A program made the position numbers and the translations under genes. From Lachnospiraceae bacterium (lineage in GTDB: Bacteria > Bacillota > Clostridia > Lachnospirales > Lachnospiraceae): a stretch of 64,000 bases of DNA. Below are positions 16,367 through 25,810 of the stretch, piece after piece. The stretch covers positions 186,001 to 250,000 of the forward strand of contig SVFQ01000001.1 of assembly GCA_015056765.1 (NCBI GenBank). The letters run 5' to 3'. How positions within the stretch are numbered: position 1 is the first letter of the stretch; each line of letters begins with the position of its first letter. The notes under the pieces are model-generated. The model was not told the DNA's origin. It searched no databases and was given only the letters and a program-made list of their open reading frames with translations.

Positions 16367-18472
16367 GTGATGAAGATGGGATTGTTTTCTGGATTATTTG
16401 GACAACGCTATGTAACAGAAATGAGACCGGTCTTTAATAAAAGGGCCTTGTTTTCAGATACCACACCGAACTATATTCAGCCTGCAGAACCGGAAAAGAA
16501 TCAGAAAGTGAAAATCCGTTTTCGTACCGGACGAAATAATGTGGATCGAGTGTACCTGGTTCACGATGGTGTGGAAGCGGCTATGCGCAAAGTCCTGACA
16601 GAAACGGTTTTTGACTATTATGAAATCGAAGTGCAGTTGTATGAGCGGAAGTTTACTTACTGTTTCAAAGTAGAAGTAGGCACATTGAGTCTCTACTACA
16701 ACCGCAAGGGGGACAGCAAAGAATATAACGAAAACTTACTCTTCGTGATTATCCCCGGTTTTCATACTCCGCATTGGGCCAAGAACTGTATCATGTACCA
16801 GATTTATACAGATAGGTTCTACAATGGTGACCCAAATAATGATGTCTTGGATATGGAATACTACTACCTGGGTGGCTATTCCACCAGAGTACCAAAGGAC
16901 CAATGGGATAAGTATCCGGATGCTATGGGAGTACGAGAATTCTATGGCGGGGACTTGCAGGGTGTCCTGGACAAGATGGATTACTTACAAGGACTTGGAG
17001 TAGATGTCATCTACTTTAATCCTCTCTTTGTATCTCCATCCAATCACAAGTATGACATACAAGACTATGACAATATCGATCCACACTTTGGACCTATGCC
17101 CTTTGATGAGGGAGAGCTTTTGGAATGGGGTAAGGACAATAATGCTGCTGCCACTCGCTATATCAATCGAGTGACAGATAAGCGCAACCTGGATGCAGCC
17201 AACCAGCTCTTTGCCAAGGTAATAGAAGAAGCCCACAAACGTGGCATGAAGGTCATCATGGACGGTGTCTTCAATCACTGCGGAAGCTTTAATAAGTGGA
17301 TGGATAAAGAACGTATCTATGAGAATGCCGAAGGGTACGAAAAGGGTGCCTATATCACCTCGGATAGCCCCTATAGAGACTACTTTATCTTCAAAGACAT
17401 GACCAAGTGGCCTTATAATGACAGCTATGAAGGCTGGTGGGATTACGATACCCTACCGAAGCTGCATTACGAAGGCGCACCAAAACTATTTGAATATATC
17501 CTTCATATCGGAGAAAAGTGGGTATCTGCCCCCTATTATGCAGATGGCTGGCGATTGGATGTGGCAGCAGACTTAGGCCTTTCACCGGAAATGAACCACC
17601 ACTTCTGGAAAGAGTTCCGTAAGCGAGTAAAAGCCGCTAATCCCAATGCCATTATCCTTGCGGAGCATTATGGGGACCCTTCCGCCTGGTTACAGGGAGA
17701 TGAGTGGGATACCATCATGAACTATGATGCCTTTATGGAGCCGGTTACTTGGTTCCTAACAGGTATGGAAAAGCACAGCGACGAATACAGGGCAGACCTG
17801 GTGGGAAACGCAGATGCCTTTTGGGAGAGCATGGCATATAATGTGGCGAAGATACCGGGAAATGCGTTATGGGTTAGTATGAATGAGCTTTCCAACCATG
17901 ACCACTCCAGATTCTTAACCAGAACCAGCCACAAAGTGGGACGCACGGAAAAGCTTGGACCGGAAGCTGCTAATGAAGGAATCGATAAGGCAGTCATGAG
18001 ACAAGCAGTAGTGATGCAGATGTGCTGGCCGGGCGCAGCCACAATCTACTATGGAGATGAAGCGGGAGTTTGTGGATTCACTGATCCGGATAACAGACGT
18101 ACCTATCCATGGGGACGGGAAGACATGAAGCTCATTGAGTTTCATCGAAAGGTGATTCAGATACATAAGACCAGAGAAGAATTCAAAAAGGGTTCTCTAA
18201 AAAAGATGGGGTCTGAAAAGGATTACCTGGCTTTTGGACGATTTACAAAACATTCTTGCTCTGTCATCCTAATCAATACTTCTGAAGATACCAAAAACGT
18301 AACAGTGCCTGTTTGGGTACTGGGTGTTCCAAAAGAAGCATACATGAAGAGACTGCTCTTATCAGACGCGGCAGGTCTTCGAGAACAGTACATGGACTAC
18401 GAAGTCCATGGTGGAAAGATTATGGTGACACTGCCTCCCAAAGCGGCAGAAATTATTGGATACCAGAAATAA
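16367..18472 (+). CDS. GH13 alpha-amylase family hydrolase (neopullulanase-like)
   Basis: A 701-residue starch/maltodextrin-active enzyme without a signal peptide, so probably cytoplasmic. An N-terminal beta domain (about 1-145, CBM34-like) precedes the barrel that starts at WAKNCIMYQIYTDRFYNGD. The four GH13 regions are present: DGVFNHCG, GWRLDVAAD (nucleophile Asp), ILAEHYGD (acid/base Glu) and NELSNHDHSRF (third acid Asp). A C-terminal beta domain closes the protein. The frame opens with GTG 16367; ATG codons at 16370 and 16376 follow a GGAG at 16362 and either may be the true start. Substrate range (cyclodextrin, pullulan or maltodextrin) cannot be fixed by eye. Confidence 0.92.
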   Translation: MMKMGLFSGLFGQRYVTEMRPVFNKRALFSDTTPNYIQPAEPEKNQKVKIRFRTGRNNVDRVYLVHDGVEAAMRKVLTETVFDYYEIEVQLYERKFTYCFKVEVGTLSLYYNRKGDSKEYNENLLFVIIPGFHTPHWAKNCIMYQIYTDRFYNGDPNNDVLDMEYYYLGGYSTRVPKDQWDKYPDAMGVREFYGGDLQGVLDKMDYLQGLGVDVIYFNPLFVSPSNHKYDIQDYDNIDPHFGPMPFDEGELLEWGKDNNAAATRYINRVTDKRNLDAANQLFAKVIEEAHKRGMKVIMDGVFNHCGSFNKWMDKERIYENAEGYEKGAYITSDSPYRDYFIFKDMTKWPYNDSYEGWWDYDTLPKLHYEGAPKLFEYILHIGEKWVSAPYYADGWRLDVAADLGLSPEMNHHFWKEFRKRVKAANPNAIILAEHYGDPSAWLQGDEWDTIMNYDAFMEPVTWFLTGMEKHSDEYRADLVGNADAFWESMAYNVAKIPGNALWVSMNELSNHDHSRFLTRTSHKVGRTEKLGPEAANEGIDKAVMRQAVVMQMCWPGAATIYYGDEAGVCGFTDPDNRRTYPWGREDMKLIEFHRKVIQIHKTREEFKKGSLKKMGSEKDYLAFGRFTKHSCSVILINTSEDTKNVTVPVWVLGVPKEAYMKRLLLSDAAGLREQYMDYEVHGGKIMVTLPPKAAEIIGYQK

Positions 18473-18475
18473 AAG

Positions 18476-18510
18476 AAAGCGGAGAGCTCAACTTGGAGCT
18501 GTCCGCTTTT
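18476..18510 (+). terminator. Terminator of the GH13 gene
   Basis: AAAGCGGA-GAGCTC pairs with GAGCT-G-TCCGCTTT around a short loop, ending in TTTT, right after the stop. It also separates the convergent csoR-type gene. Confidence 0.8.
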
Positions 18511-18517
18511 GTAGTGC

Positions 18518-18859
18518 TTAGCCTTTCATCAGTTGCTTGATGGCTTTTTGTAATTCTTCGATGGCCTCTGAATCACCGTCTTCTACGGCATGGACGATAC
18601 AGTGATCGATGTGGTCTTTGAGGATGACATTACAGATGCCATTGATCTCAGACTTCACTGCTGCCAGTTGAATCAGTACTTCAGAGCAATCTCTGCCATC
18701 TTCTACCATGGTGCGTACACTAGTGAGGTGCCCGATGGATCTGGATAGTCTGTTTAAGACTGATTTGGTATTGGTATGATAATGACCGTGGTTATGCTCA
18801 TGAGAATGTTCATGGTCGTGGTCATGATGATGTTCGTGGCTGTGAATTTCGTTACTCAT
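18518..18859 (-). CDS. CsoR/FrmR-family metal-responsive repressor with His-rich head
   Basis: A 113-residue all-helical repressor from the start MSNEIHSHEHHH, chosen because AAGGATAG precedes it on this strand; the frame extends 20 residues further without a ribosome site. The CsoR fold is shown by LNRLSRSIGHLTSVRTMVEDGRDC, then QLAAVKSEINGI and DHIDHC: the Cys-x-n-His-x3-Cys set matches CsoR copper ligands. The first 25 residues hold about a dozen histidines alternating with Glu/Asp/Asn. Such heads can store or sense nickel, cobalt, zinc or copper. No metal exporter is adjacent, so the target is elsewhere. Confidence 0.88.
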   Translation of the reverse strand: MSNEIHSHEHHHDHDHEHSHEHNHGHYHTNTKSVLNRLSRSIGHLTSVRTMVEDGRDCSEVLIQLAAVKSEINGICNVILKDHIDHCIVHAVEDGDSEAIEELQKAIKQLMKG

Positions 18860-18989
18860 ATCTATCCTTATCATGTATACTGTATAGAGATACAGCATAA
18901 CTCTGTGTTCTAGTAACACTTTACCATATTATCGTGTAGATGAAAATCGACTTTTGACAGACAAAGAAAAATGTAAGAAAGAGAAAACA

Positions 18990-19619
18990 ATGAGTGATAA
19001 GAATTTACAAGCTACTGATATGACGAAGTTACCCTGCACAGATTGCGCCGGTTGCGGCCACTGTTGCCAGGGAATGGGGGATACCATCTATCTTGACCCG
19101 TATGATATGTATCAGCTGACCACAAATCTAGGCCAGAGCTTTGATGAACTCCTTGGAAGTAAAATAGGTCTCACCGTAGAGGAAGGTATGATTCGGCCCC
19201 ATCTGATGATGAATGAACAGGAGCAGTGCGCTTTTCTGGATGAAGAGAAAAAGTGCAGTATCCACGGATTTAGACCTGGTATATGCAGATTATTTCCGTT
19301 AGGAAGAGACTATAAGAACGGTAGCTTTACCTACTTTGTAGTAGAGGGAGAATGTGTATCGGAGAAGTTGACTAAATCTAAAATCAGCAAATGGATTGGA
19401 GTTCCGAGAATGCAGAAGTATGAGGCTTTTGTCAGCAAGTGGCATTATTTTGTGCGACAAATGCAGAGTAAATTCATGCTGTCCGGAGATGATGCGTATA
19501 ATAAGCAGATGAACCTTTTTATCTTGCAGACCTTTTTTATTGCCCCTTATGACAAAAATAAGGACTTCTATGAGATGTTCGATAAGAGAATGGAACAAGT
19601 CATAAAAGTCCTTGGATAG
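18990..19619 (+). CDS. YkgJ-family cysteine-cluster protein
   Basis: A protein of about 209 residues with two cysteine groups: CTDCAGCGHCCQG near the N-terminus and CAFLDEEKKCSIHGFRPGIC with RLFPLG after it. This pattern defines the YkgJ (UPF0153) family, thought to bind zinc or an Fe-S cluster; the function is not settled. I place the start at the ATG 18990 (MSDKNLQ); the open frame also reaches a TTG at 18954. Neither has a strong ribosome site. It is divergent from the CsoR-type gene and convergent with the phosphoribosyltransferase. Confidence 0.82.
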   Translation: MSDKNLQATDMTKLPCTDCAGCGHCCQGMGDTIYLDPYDMYQLTTNLGQSFDELLGSKIGLTVEEGMIRPHLMMNEQEQCAFLDEEKKCSIHGFRPGICRLFPLGRDYKNGSFTYFVVEGECVSEKLTKSKISKWIGVPRMQKYEAFVSKWHYFVRQMQSKFMLSGDDAYNKQMNLFILQTFFIAPYDKNKDFYEMFDKRMEQVIKVLG

Positions 19620-19629
19620 TTAAGTTACA

Positions 19630-20268
19630 TCATACCTGTGAATATCCGTAGCCATTGGCAAAAGCATCTACCGGTATGCCGGCCTTACATAAATCGCAGT
19701 TATCACTGGCATAGCTGTGATAATCGCCAAGGTCTGCAGTGGTGAAGACAGCGTGAATGGGCATGCCGGCTATTTTCGTAATAGCACTAAAGATGGCACT
19801 GATACCTACTACATTGCCGCCATAGTATTTGATTGCGTTGGTGGCAGTCATGACGGTCTGACCGGTAGAAGAATTGGCGAGAAGAAGCAGTACATTTTTT
19901 CCTTTGATCATCATGGTATTGTTATCTCGGAAGATAATTTGACCATTGGCAGTGCGCTCCGGCGCTACGATATACATGGTCTTATGAGCGTTCTGAGATA
20001 AGATACCGCCTTTTGTCAGTTCATCAGCTAGGTAGGCACCGATGACATCACAGCCGTCCATACATACGATGGTGTCGATAATTGTGGTGGAACTATACGC
20101 TTCGGCCATGGCGCTAGCCACAGCAGCAGCCTCGCTTTGACGGGACTTCAGCGTAGCCAAATCCATATAATGAGATATATGAGAGTTGGGCGTTACAAAG
20201 TGACCTGGTATTACCTTAAGATTGATTGTCGGGAACCTAGATGACGATATTTTGACCATATCTTTCAT
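19630..20268 (-). CDS. Orotate phosphoribosyltransferase-like protein
   Basis: About 212 residues. The phosphoribosyltransferase fold is suggested by IDTIVCMDGCDVIGAYLADEL (residue 65 on) and the loop NVLLLLANSSTGQTV, where a PRPP loop would sit, although the usual acidic pair is replaced by NSS. The C-terminus is cysteine-bearing (YASDNCDLCKAGIPVDAFA), a feature of orotate-phosphoribosyltransferase-like proteins. Start MKDMVKISSS is chosen for its GGAGGG site. It lies directly downstream of the YjjW/YjjI genes on the same strand and may be in their operon. With the acidic pair missing, its PRPP chemistry is doubtful. Confidence 0.65.
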   Translation of the reverse strand: MKDMVKISSSRFPTINLKVIPGHFVTPNSHISHYMDLATLKSRQSEAAAVASAMAEAYSSTTIIDTIVCMDGCDVIGAYLADELTKGGILSQNAHKTMYIVAPERTANGQIIFRDNNTMMIKGKNVLLLLANSSTGQTVMTATNAIKYYGGNVVGISAIFSAITKIAGMPIHAVFTTADLGDYHSYASDNCDLCKAGIPVDAFANGYGYSQV

Positions 20269-20336
20269 TTTATACCCTCCATAAGGAAACAGATGCCACG
20301 CATCCACTATGAACTTTATCTAATTTTATTATAAAA

Positions 20337-21209
20337 CTAAATCAGAACGATGTCACTCCATCCCAAAGCGCGAAGCTCATTTGCGAAAACGGAAAGCTCT
20401 TCTTCTGTAGGACCGGTGTAGTGACGGTATTCTTCCCTGACACCAAAAGGCCTGTAGGCGATAATCTTATAACGAATCGGCTGATAGGAAGCAAGTAGTT
20501 TGCCTGTTTCCAAAATCGTGTGCTTACAGTCAAAAAGCTCTGGTACCACCACGGTGCGTACTTCAAAGAGCTTTTTTTGTTTGGCAAGAAACAGGGCATT
20601 CTGCAATACCATGCTATTATCTGCATCCGTAACGGCCCTGTGTTGCACAGGATCATAAGCTTTGATATCCAGCATGACTCCATCAGTGACTTTCATAAGG
20701 TCGGGATCTGTAGAGAAATCATAGGTGCCGTTGGAATCAATGAAGCAGGTAAGACCATCTTTCCTACATAAAGTAAAAAGTTCTGTCAAAAAATCCGGAT
20801 ACAGGGTGCACTCCCCGCCGGATACGGTGATACCACGGATGAAGGGAACTTGCTTTTTCACTTCCCCATAGACTTCTTCCGGATTCATCCATCGGATCCT
20901 GGGACTTGCATTGTTTGGGCAGACATGGATACAGGTATCGCAGGACACGCACTTAGCGGGGTCGAAGACAGGTACCTTTTGATAGCCCGGCATTCCTTTT
21001 TTGGCAGCAGGGTCAGGAGTTCCCAGAGAAAGTGCTCCTGCAGGACACTTCTCCACGCACAGACCGCAGCCGATACAAAGAGCTCTGGTCTCAGGATTAT
21101 GACAGTATTTGCAATTGAAATTACATCCTTGTAAAAAGATAGCGGTCCTGTTTCCAGGACCGTCTACCGCACTAAACTTGATGATTTTATTAACCGGTGC
21201 TTTACGCAT
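20337..21209 (-). CDS. yjjW: YjjW-family glycyl-radical enzyme activase
   Basis: A 290-residue radical SAM protein. CNFNCKYC (residues 29-36) carries the CxxxCxxC ligands of the SAM [4Fe-4S] cluster. Two ferredoxin-type cluster motifs are inserted after it: CIGCGLCVEKCP and CVSCDTCIHVCP. TVSGGECTLYP is the GGE motif that holds SAM. The start codon overlaps the stop of the YjjI gene by one base (TAATG), so the two are translationally coupled: this enzyme should install the glycyl radical in YjjI. Oxygen-sensitive chemistry fits an anaerobe. Confidence 0.92.
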   Translation of the reverse strand: MRKAPVNKIIKFSAVDGPGNRTAIFLQGCNFNCKYCHNPETRALCIGCGLCVEKCPAGALSLGTPDPAAKKGMPGYQKVPVFDPAKCVSCDTCIHVCPNNASPRIRWMNPEEVYGEVKKQVPFIRGITVSGGECTLYPDFLTELFTLCRKDGLTCFIDSNGTYDFSTDPDLMKVTDGVMLDIKAYDPVQHRAVTDADNSMVLQNALFLAKQKKLFEVRTVVVPELFDCKHTILETGKLLASYQPIRYKIIAYRPFGVREEYRHYTGPTEEELSVFANELRALGWSDIVLI

Positions 21210-22753
21210 TATCGAACTTTTCGCTCCTCAATATGACCATTATCTGTTGCGCCAAGACCAAGAGCCGTAGTATCTTGCAGTACTGCATTTCCGCTACGAA
21301 GCTTTGCAATCTCAGAACGTTTTACCAGATAACCTGTGATACGGATGACGTCACTATCTGCTGCATAGAAAGATAAGTAACGTAAATCCTGACGGAATGC
21401 ACCTTTTACGATGTCTAAGATATATTCCGGATTCTTGTGAGCAGTGGTATCAATTGGGAAGATATCACCTGTGCCGGATGGGAAATACTTGTGAAAATGT
21501 GCACAGTATTTCAAATGATCTAATAACTCTTCCGGCTCTTCGCCAATCGGAATACGCGTTCCGGGGCTTACATCGTGATCCTGCGCGATACCTACCTGAG
21601 CGTGTAACAGGAAATGTCCGCCTGTCACTTCGCAATATGGATTGTGATGCGCATTGTTAAAGGCATCGATGACTTCCATAATCTCTACGCCAAGTTTGGC
21701 TGATTCTTCGTCGTGGCCGTAGCGGTAAGGCTTGCCTTCCTTTTCCATCAGGATATTCACAGCCTCTGCCATACCTACCATACCAAACATAGCAGTGAAA
21801 CGATCTCTGTGGATGAAGCCTTCTTTTGCAAGGAAGTTATTGGTAAAGAAGCCGCTTTCTTCTACTTCGAATTTAATACGGGCATCCATGTAACGAGCCA
21901 TGATATCCATGACGTAAGGAAGCTGGTTCTCTTTAAAGTCAGCTACATTTTTGGCTCTCTTAGCGATATTGCCAAGGATGAGACGGCAAAGGGTATAAGA
22001 ACCACCGCCGTATTTCAGGCCATTATAGCAGCTGGCGATGACATAATCATCCTGAAGCTCAGAACGGAACATCTTATGATTTGCAAAGGATGGCTTAGCA
22101 GAGCGAAGAGCAGTCTTTACTGCTTCGATGGCAAAATCGTCAGGAGTAATGTCTTCGTCGTATTTTAAGGTAATATTTGGTACAGCATGCTCTAATTCTC
22201 TTTCTACTTCCAGAATCAGACGTCCTGCTCTGGTGGCCTTAGGACCCAGGTTTGCATGAGAGAAAGAGTCTAAAATAGTGCGGTCCATGTGGATGAAGAA
22301 CAGGCGCAGAAGCTTCTTCGCTGTAGCGTCATCAACTTCCTCTAAGTATGGATCTAAAAGCTCATCAAGCGCACCTACATATACCGGGAAGTTTGTAATA
22401 CTTGGTACATGCTTATAGAAAATCAACAGATTATTGATAGCTTCGTAGATATCCTGTGCAGGTCCTAACTGTAAGAATTCGGAACCTTCTTTTAGGAATT
22501 TCGCATAATCAGGAATGATATAGCGAGGGCGCATAGGAGCATGTCCCTCAAATAAATCACAAATACATTGTGTATCGATAGGCTGATTTAAAAGCTCATC
22601 TAAGCCTTCCGGTAAATCTAAGACTTCCAAAAGGGAGTCAGCCTTATTTGCTAATGTTGCGACTTTCTGCTCGTGGGTCAAAGTAGGAGACTTGATGGTC
22701 TCGAGAATCTCTTCACGAACACAGTTCACGCGGTCCATGGAAATATCGCGCAT
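21209..22753 (-). CDS. yjjI: YjjI-family glycyl-radical enzyme
   Basis: About 514 residues. The glycyl-radical site is visible close to the C-terminus as RSGNAVLQDTTALGLGA; the glycine becomes the stored radical. The family reaction is not established. The YjjI type lacks close similarity to pyruvate formate-lyase outside this loop. I choose ATG 22753 (MRDISMDRV) because AAAGGATG lies about 9 bases upstream; an in-frame GTG at 22762 is the other choice. It is transcribed before yjjW and perhaps the phosphoribosyltransferase gene. The leader (22763-22864) has a small hairpin, GATAGA/TCTATC. Confidence 0.9.
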   Translation of the reverse strand: MRDISMDRVNCVREEILETIKSPTLTHEQKVATLANKADSLLEVLDLPEGLDELLNQPIDTQCICDLFEGHAPMRPRYIIPDYAKFLKEGSEFLQLGPAQDIYEAINNLLIFYKHVPSITNFPVYVGALDELLDPYLEEVDDATAKKLLRLFFIHMDRTILDSFSHANLGPKATRAGRLILEVERELEHAVPNITLKYDEDITPDDFAIEAVKTALRSAKPSFANHKMFRSELQDDYVIASCYNGLKYGGGSYTLCRLILGNIAKRAKNVADFKENQLPYVMDIMARYMDARIKFEVEESGFFTNNFLAKEGFIHRDRFTAMFGMVGMAEAVNILMEKEGKPYRYGHDEESAKLGVEIMEVIDAFNNAHHNPYCEVTGGHFLLHAQVGIAQDHDVSPGTRIPIGEEPEELLDHLKYCAHFHKYFPSGTGDIFPIDTTAHKNPEYILDIVKGAFRQDLRYLSFYAADSDVIRITGYLVKRSEIAKLRSGNAVLQDTTALGLGATDNGHIEERKVR

Positions 22754-22864
22754 AAAAAACACATCCTTTCAAGGGAATCATCCCTAAAAATAATACCGAT
22801 AGACACTTCTATCTATCATCATCATAGCATAGCAAATATAAAAAGAGTATGAAACCTTTTCGTG

Positions 22865-22891
22865 CTACGCATGGAATTTGTTCATGCGTAG
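22865..22891 (-). terminator. Hairpin after the lacI-type gene
   Basis: A perfect 9-bp inverted repeat CTACGCATG/CATGCGTAG with a 9-base loop, six bases past the lacI stop on the minus strand. The T-run is poor, so it might instead be a protein-binding site in front of yjjI. Confidence 0.45.
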
Positions 22892-22896
22892 GGAAA

Positions 22897-23916
22897 CTAG
22901 TTATACATCTCGCTAATCTTTAGAGAAAGCTTAGCGTAATAATGATCTTCTATCTCACAGGACGGGTCGGATAGAAATTGAAATAAGGTTTCTAAAGCCT
23001 TAACGCCTTGCCAATAAGGTTCCTGACAAATGGTGGCAGAGATGTAGCCTTTTTTCAATAGGTCTATGGTAGTAGGAACTTCGTCAAAGGCAATCACAGG
23101 AATTTCGCCGGGTTTAAATCGCTCGGCAATGGCTCTGCAACCACCATTGACACCGGCAGCAGTGAAGTAAAAACAGTTGATGTCGGGGTGCTTATCCAGC
23201 ATAGAGGACACTAGGTCATAGCTTTGTTGATCGTCGTCGAAGTTTTCTCCTTGGGCAACTACTTTAAATCTGGAACCTTCGGAGAGGTAGTCGGCAAATC
23301 CTGCACAGCGCTCGGTGTGACACAGAATCTTTTGATCACCGGATACGATGCCCAGATGGACTTCGCCGTGCGTCATCTTGGCAATCATGGAAGCTGCTAC
23401 TCTGCCTGACTGGTAGTAATCGCTTCCAATAAAAGAGAGACGACGGGTATTCTCAATATCGGAGTTTACAGTAATAACCGGAATATTGGCATTGATAAGC
23501 TGGTTAATCTTGGTGGTAATACGCGGGTCATTATAGGGCGTAATGATGAGGCCCTGCACGCCTTGCTTTAGGCAGGCGGAGATGGCAGATAACTGTGCTT
23601 CCGGATGATAAGCCACCCGCTGGATAAAAAGCTCACATCCGTAGAAGGACAAATCCTTTGCCTTGTCTAGAAATCCCTGCATCACATCATCAAAGAAAGG
23701 GTTCTTTTTACTGAACAAAATAACCCCGATTTTGCTTTTCTTTTTCTGGGCAGCCAGAGCCATACCTGCCGGATTTGGCTCGTAGTGCAGCTCTTTCATG
23801 ATTTGTCTGATCTTTTGCTCGGTTTCAGGATTCACATTGCCTCTATTGTTCAGCACACGGTCTACGGTACCGCGAGACACTCCTGCGCGTTCTGCAATTT
23901 CTTTAATCGTCGCCAT
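22897..23916 (-). CDS. LacI-family transcriptional regulator
   Basis: A 339-residue regulator. The N-terminal helix-turn-helix and hinge read MATIKEIAERAGVSRGTVDR then VLNNRGNVNPETEQKI and NPAGMALAAQ. The periplasmic-binding-protein-like sensor domain follows (KIGVILFSKKNPFFDDVMQG, GLIITPYNDP, VITVNSDIEN, GIVSGDQ, AFDEVPTTIDLLKKG), of the ribose-binding type, so the effector is probably a sugar. An 18-bp palindrome sits 26 bases before the start and its core recurs in front of lacZ (31022-31033), so autoregulation and control of lacZ are likely. Confidence 0.92.
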   Translation of the reverse strand: MATIKEIAERAGVSRGTVDRVLNNRGNVNPETEQKIRQIMKELHYEPNPAGMALAAQKKKSKIGVILFSKKNPFFDDVMQGFLDKAKDLSFYGCELFIQRVAYHPEAQLSAISACLKQGVQGLIITPYNDPRITTKINQLINANIPVITVNSDIENTRRLSFIGSDYYQSGRVAASMIAKMTHGEVHLGIVSGDQKILCHTERCAGFADYLSEGSRFKVVAQGENFDDDQQSYDLVSSMLDKHPDINCFYFTAAGVNGGCRAIAERFKPGEIPVIAFDEVPTTIDLLKKGYISATICQEPYWQGVKALETLFQFLSDPSCEIEDHYYAKLSLKISEMYN

Positions 23917-23941
23917 GAAGTTAACCTACTTTTTTCTAATA

Positions 23942-23959
23942 TATACAAAATGTTGTATA
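23942..23959. promoter_or_regulatory. Palindromic operator in front of lacI-type gene
   Basis: TATACAAAATGTTGTATA is a 7-bp perfect inverted repeat around a 4-base centre. Its 12-base core CAAAATGTTGTA is identical to 31022-31033 upstream of lacZ. It lacks the central CG of many LacI operators. Confidence 0.55.
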
Positions 23960-24136
23960 GTTTTTTTCTACTACCTTTCACTCTATACAATTCTTGGGAA
24001 ACAATCAACAAATAGACGCTTCATTGTTAAGATTTTTTTAAGATTTGCGCTATTGTATGCCATTTTCTGTATAAGTTAAAATAGAAGAAGATACGATTTA
24101 AGCAATACTATACTTTAGAAATAGGAGAGGGAATTT

Positions 24137-25612
24137 ATGTCGGAGAATCAATTTTATCGTGCAAATGGTAAAGTATATTTGTGTAACGTCGCAATGCTTA
24201 CAGTGACCATTTTATTGGCGGTAGCACAGGGCTTTAATAGTGGTTTTACAGCGGGAACCTTTATTATAATCATTGCAACGCTGGTGGGCCTGGCGGAAAT
24301 GACATACGGATTCATGCGTCACAGAACTGATAGAATCGGCTGCATCTGCATAAGCACAGGTGCTTCGATTTCCTTTTTGTCTGTTATTTTAGTGGAGAAT
24401 AGTTTTGAGTTCTCACCTTATGGATTTGCAATTCTGATTAGTACGATTTTATACCTGAATATTCACTATACAATCGGCGGTATGGCCGTAATCGGTATCG
24501 GTATGGGCGTGTGCTCAATTCGAAACTTGATGACTCACGATTTATCAGACAAGCTATTTGTAAGAGAATTGGTAGTATACCTCTTCACTTATATCGCCAC
24601 TTGCGTTGTGACTGTTATGGTTATGAAGCTCCTGATGCAGTTCAATGATGAAAACGCACAGGCGATTCAGGAAAAAGCAGATCAGCAGAAAGAGCACGCT
24701 GATTTGATGGGCGAAATTGCAGTGAAGATTTCCAATCACTTCGAGGATGCGATGACCCTCATGAATGAAATCTCAGAAATCATGCAGTCTAACAATTCCA
24801 GCATGCAGGATATCGCAGATAGCACAGAAAGTACAGCTCAGGCGATTACCACCCAGTCTATGAAGTGCCAGGATATCCAAGAAGAGACGGATGAGGCGAA
24901 CTCTAAGAGAGAAGAGATGATAGAAGCATCTCAGGTAGCAAAAGAGACCGTCGTAGATGGAAGCAAGGTAATCGAGGAACTGAAAGCAAAGACAGAGGCA
25001 GTAGTAGAAGCCAGCCATGTGACTGTAGATTCTACTAAGGCTGTTACAGATAAGGTAGTAGAAGTACAGAATATCGTAGGTTCTATTATGGCCATTTCTC
25101 AGCAGACCAATCTGTTGGCGCTGAACGCTTCTATCGAAGCAGCCAGAGCCGGAGAAGCCGGAAAAGGCTTTGCAGTAGTAGCAGAAGAGATTAGACAGCT
25201 GTCTGATCAGACAAATAATGCAAGTACACAGATTACTACCATCATCGGTGAACTGACCAATGATGCGAATAAGGCTATGGACAGCATCGACAAGACCGTA
25301 GAAACTGTGAAAGAGCAGAACGAAATGATAGGAACCACAGCAGACAAGTTCGCTATCATCAATGAAGAAGTGACTGCACTTATCGAGAAATTTACCATCA
25401 TTGGTCACGCTATGGAGAATATCTCCAAATCTACTACAGAAATCAACGACAATATCGCCAGCTTATCGGCAAGCTCCGAAGAAGTGGCATCCCTCTCTAA
25501 TGAAGGTGTCCAGAGCTCTAACGATGCGGTAAGCAAATTCGATGACTTCGAAGAAGTCATGAAAGGCATCCAGAACCAGGCTGACAGACTATCTGCTATG
25601 GCCGGTGAATAA
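24137..25612 (+). CDS. Methyl-accepting chemotaxis protein with multi-pass membrane head
   Basis: A 491-residue chemoreceptor. The first 180 residues contain about six hydrophobic segments with only short loops, so there is no large outer sensor domain; the receptor may sense membrane or cytoplasmic cues. A coiled-coil signalling domain follows, with the highly conserved hairpin tip [20 protein letters not shown] and [18 protein letters not shown] at about residues 315-355. There is no HAMP domain. GGAGAGGG precedes the ATG. It fits with the flagellin genes later in the window. The spacer between it and the lacI-type gene (23917-24136) holds the operator. Confidence 0.93.
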   Translation: MSENQFYRANGKVYLCNVAMLTVTILLAVAQGFNSGFTAGTFIIIIATLVGLAEMTYGFMRHRTDRIGCICISTGASISFLSVILVENSFEFSPYGFAILISTILYLNIHYTIGGMAVIGIGMGVCSIRNLMTHDLSDKLFVRELVVYLFTYIATCVVTVMVMKLLMQFNDENAQAIQEKADQQKEHADLMGEIAVKISNHFEDAMTLMNEISEIMQSNNSSMQDIADSTESTAQAITTQSMKCQDIQEETDEANSKREEMIEASQVAKETVVDGSKVIEELKAKTEAVVEASHVTVDSTKAVTDKVVEVQNIVGSIMAISQQTNLLALNASIEAARAGEAGKGFAVVAEEIRQLSDQTNNASTQITTIIGELTNDANKAMDSIDKTVETVKEQNEMIGTTADKFAIINEEVTALIEKFTIIGHAMENISKSTTEINDNIASLSASSEEVASLSNEGVQSSNDAVSKFDDFEEVMKGIQNQADRLSAMAGE

Positions 25613-25632
25613 ATAGAAATATATAAACACCT

Positions 25633-25700
25633 AAAAGAGGCGCATTGGAGACATGAAATGTCCAAGGACATGGATATGTCAAAAATGCGCCTCTTTTTTT
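25633..25700 (+). repeat. Terminator-like hairpin repeat, copy 1
   Basis: GAGGCGCATT pairs with AATGCGCCTC and is followed by eight T. The loop contains GGAGACATG and GATATGTCAAAA. Copy 2 lies at 26309-26355 on the far side of the acetyltransferase gene; the final 22 bases are identical. Copy 1 has 17 extra bases in the loop. It serves as the terminator of the chemoreceptor gene. Confidence 0.8.
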
Positions 25701-25810
25701 ATTAACAGAATAAATGAAATTCAAACATAGGGATAAAGGAAAAAGTCTAGGTATACAAGACATTAGTAAAATGCTAATATGAGGACAGAAGACATCAGGA
25801 GGAGGCACCA

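Noticed and set aside
18954-18989. TTG 18954 as start of the YkgJ-type protein, or TTGACA there as a -35 box
   Set aside because: No ribosome site precedes the TTG and no -10 box is found 16-18 bases after TTGACA; the ATG at 18990 is preferred, with modest confidence.
24773-25408. A 211-codon minus-strand frame rich in Cys and Tyr
   Set aside because: Shadow of the chemoreceptor signalling domain; no start signal and no protein-like pattern.
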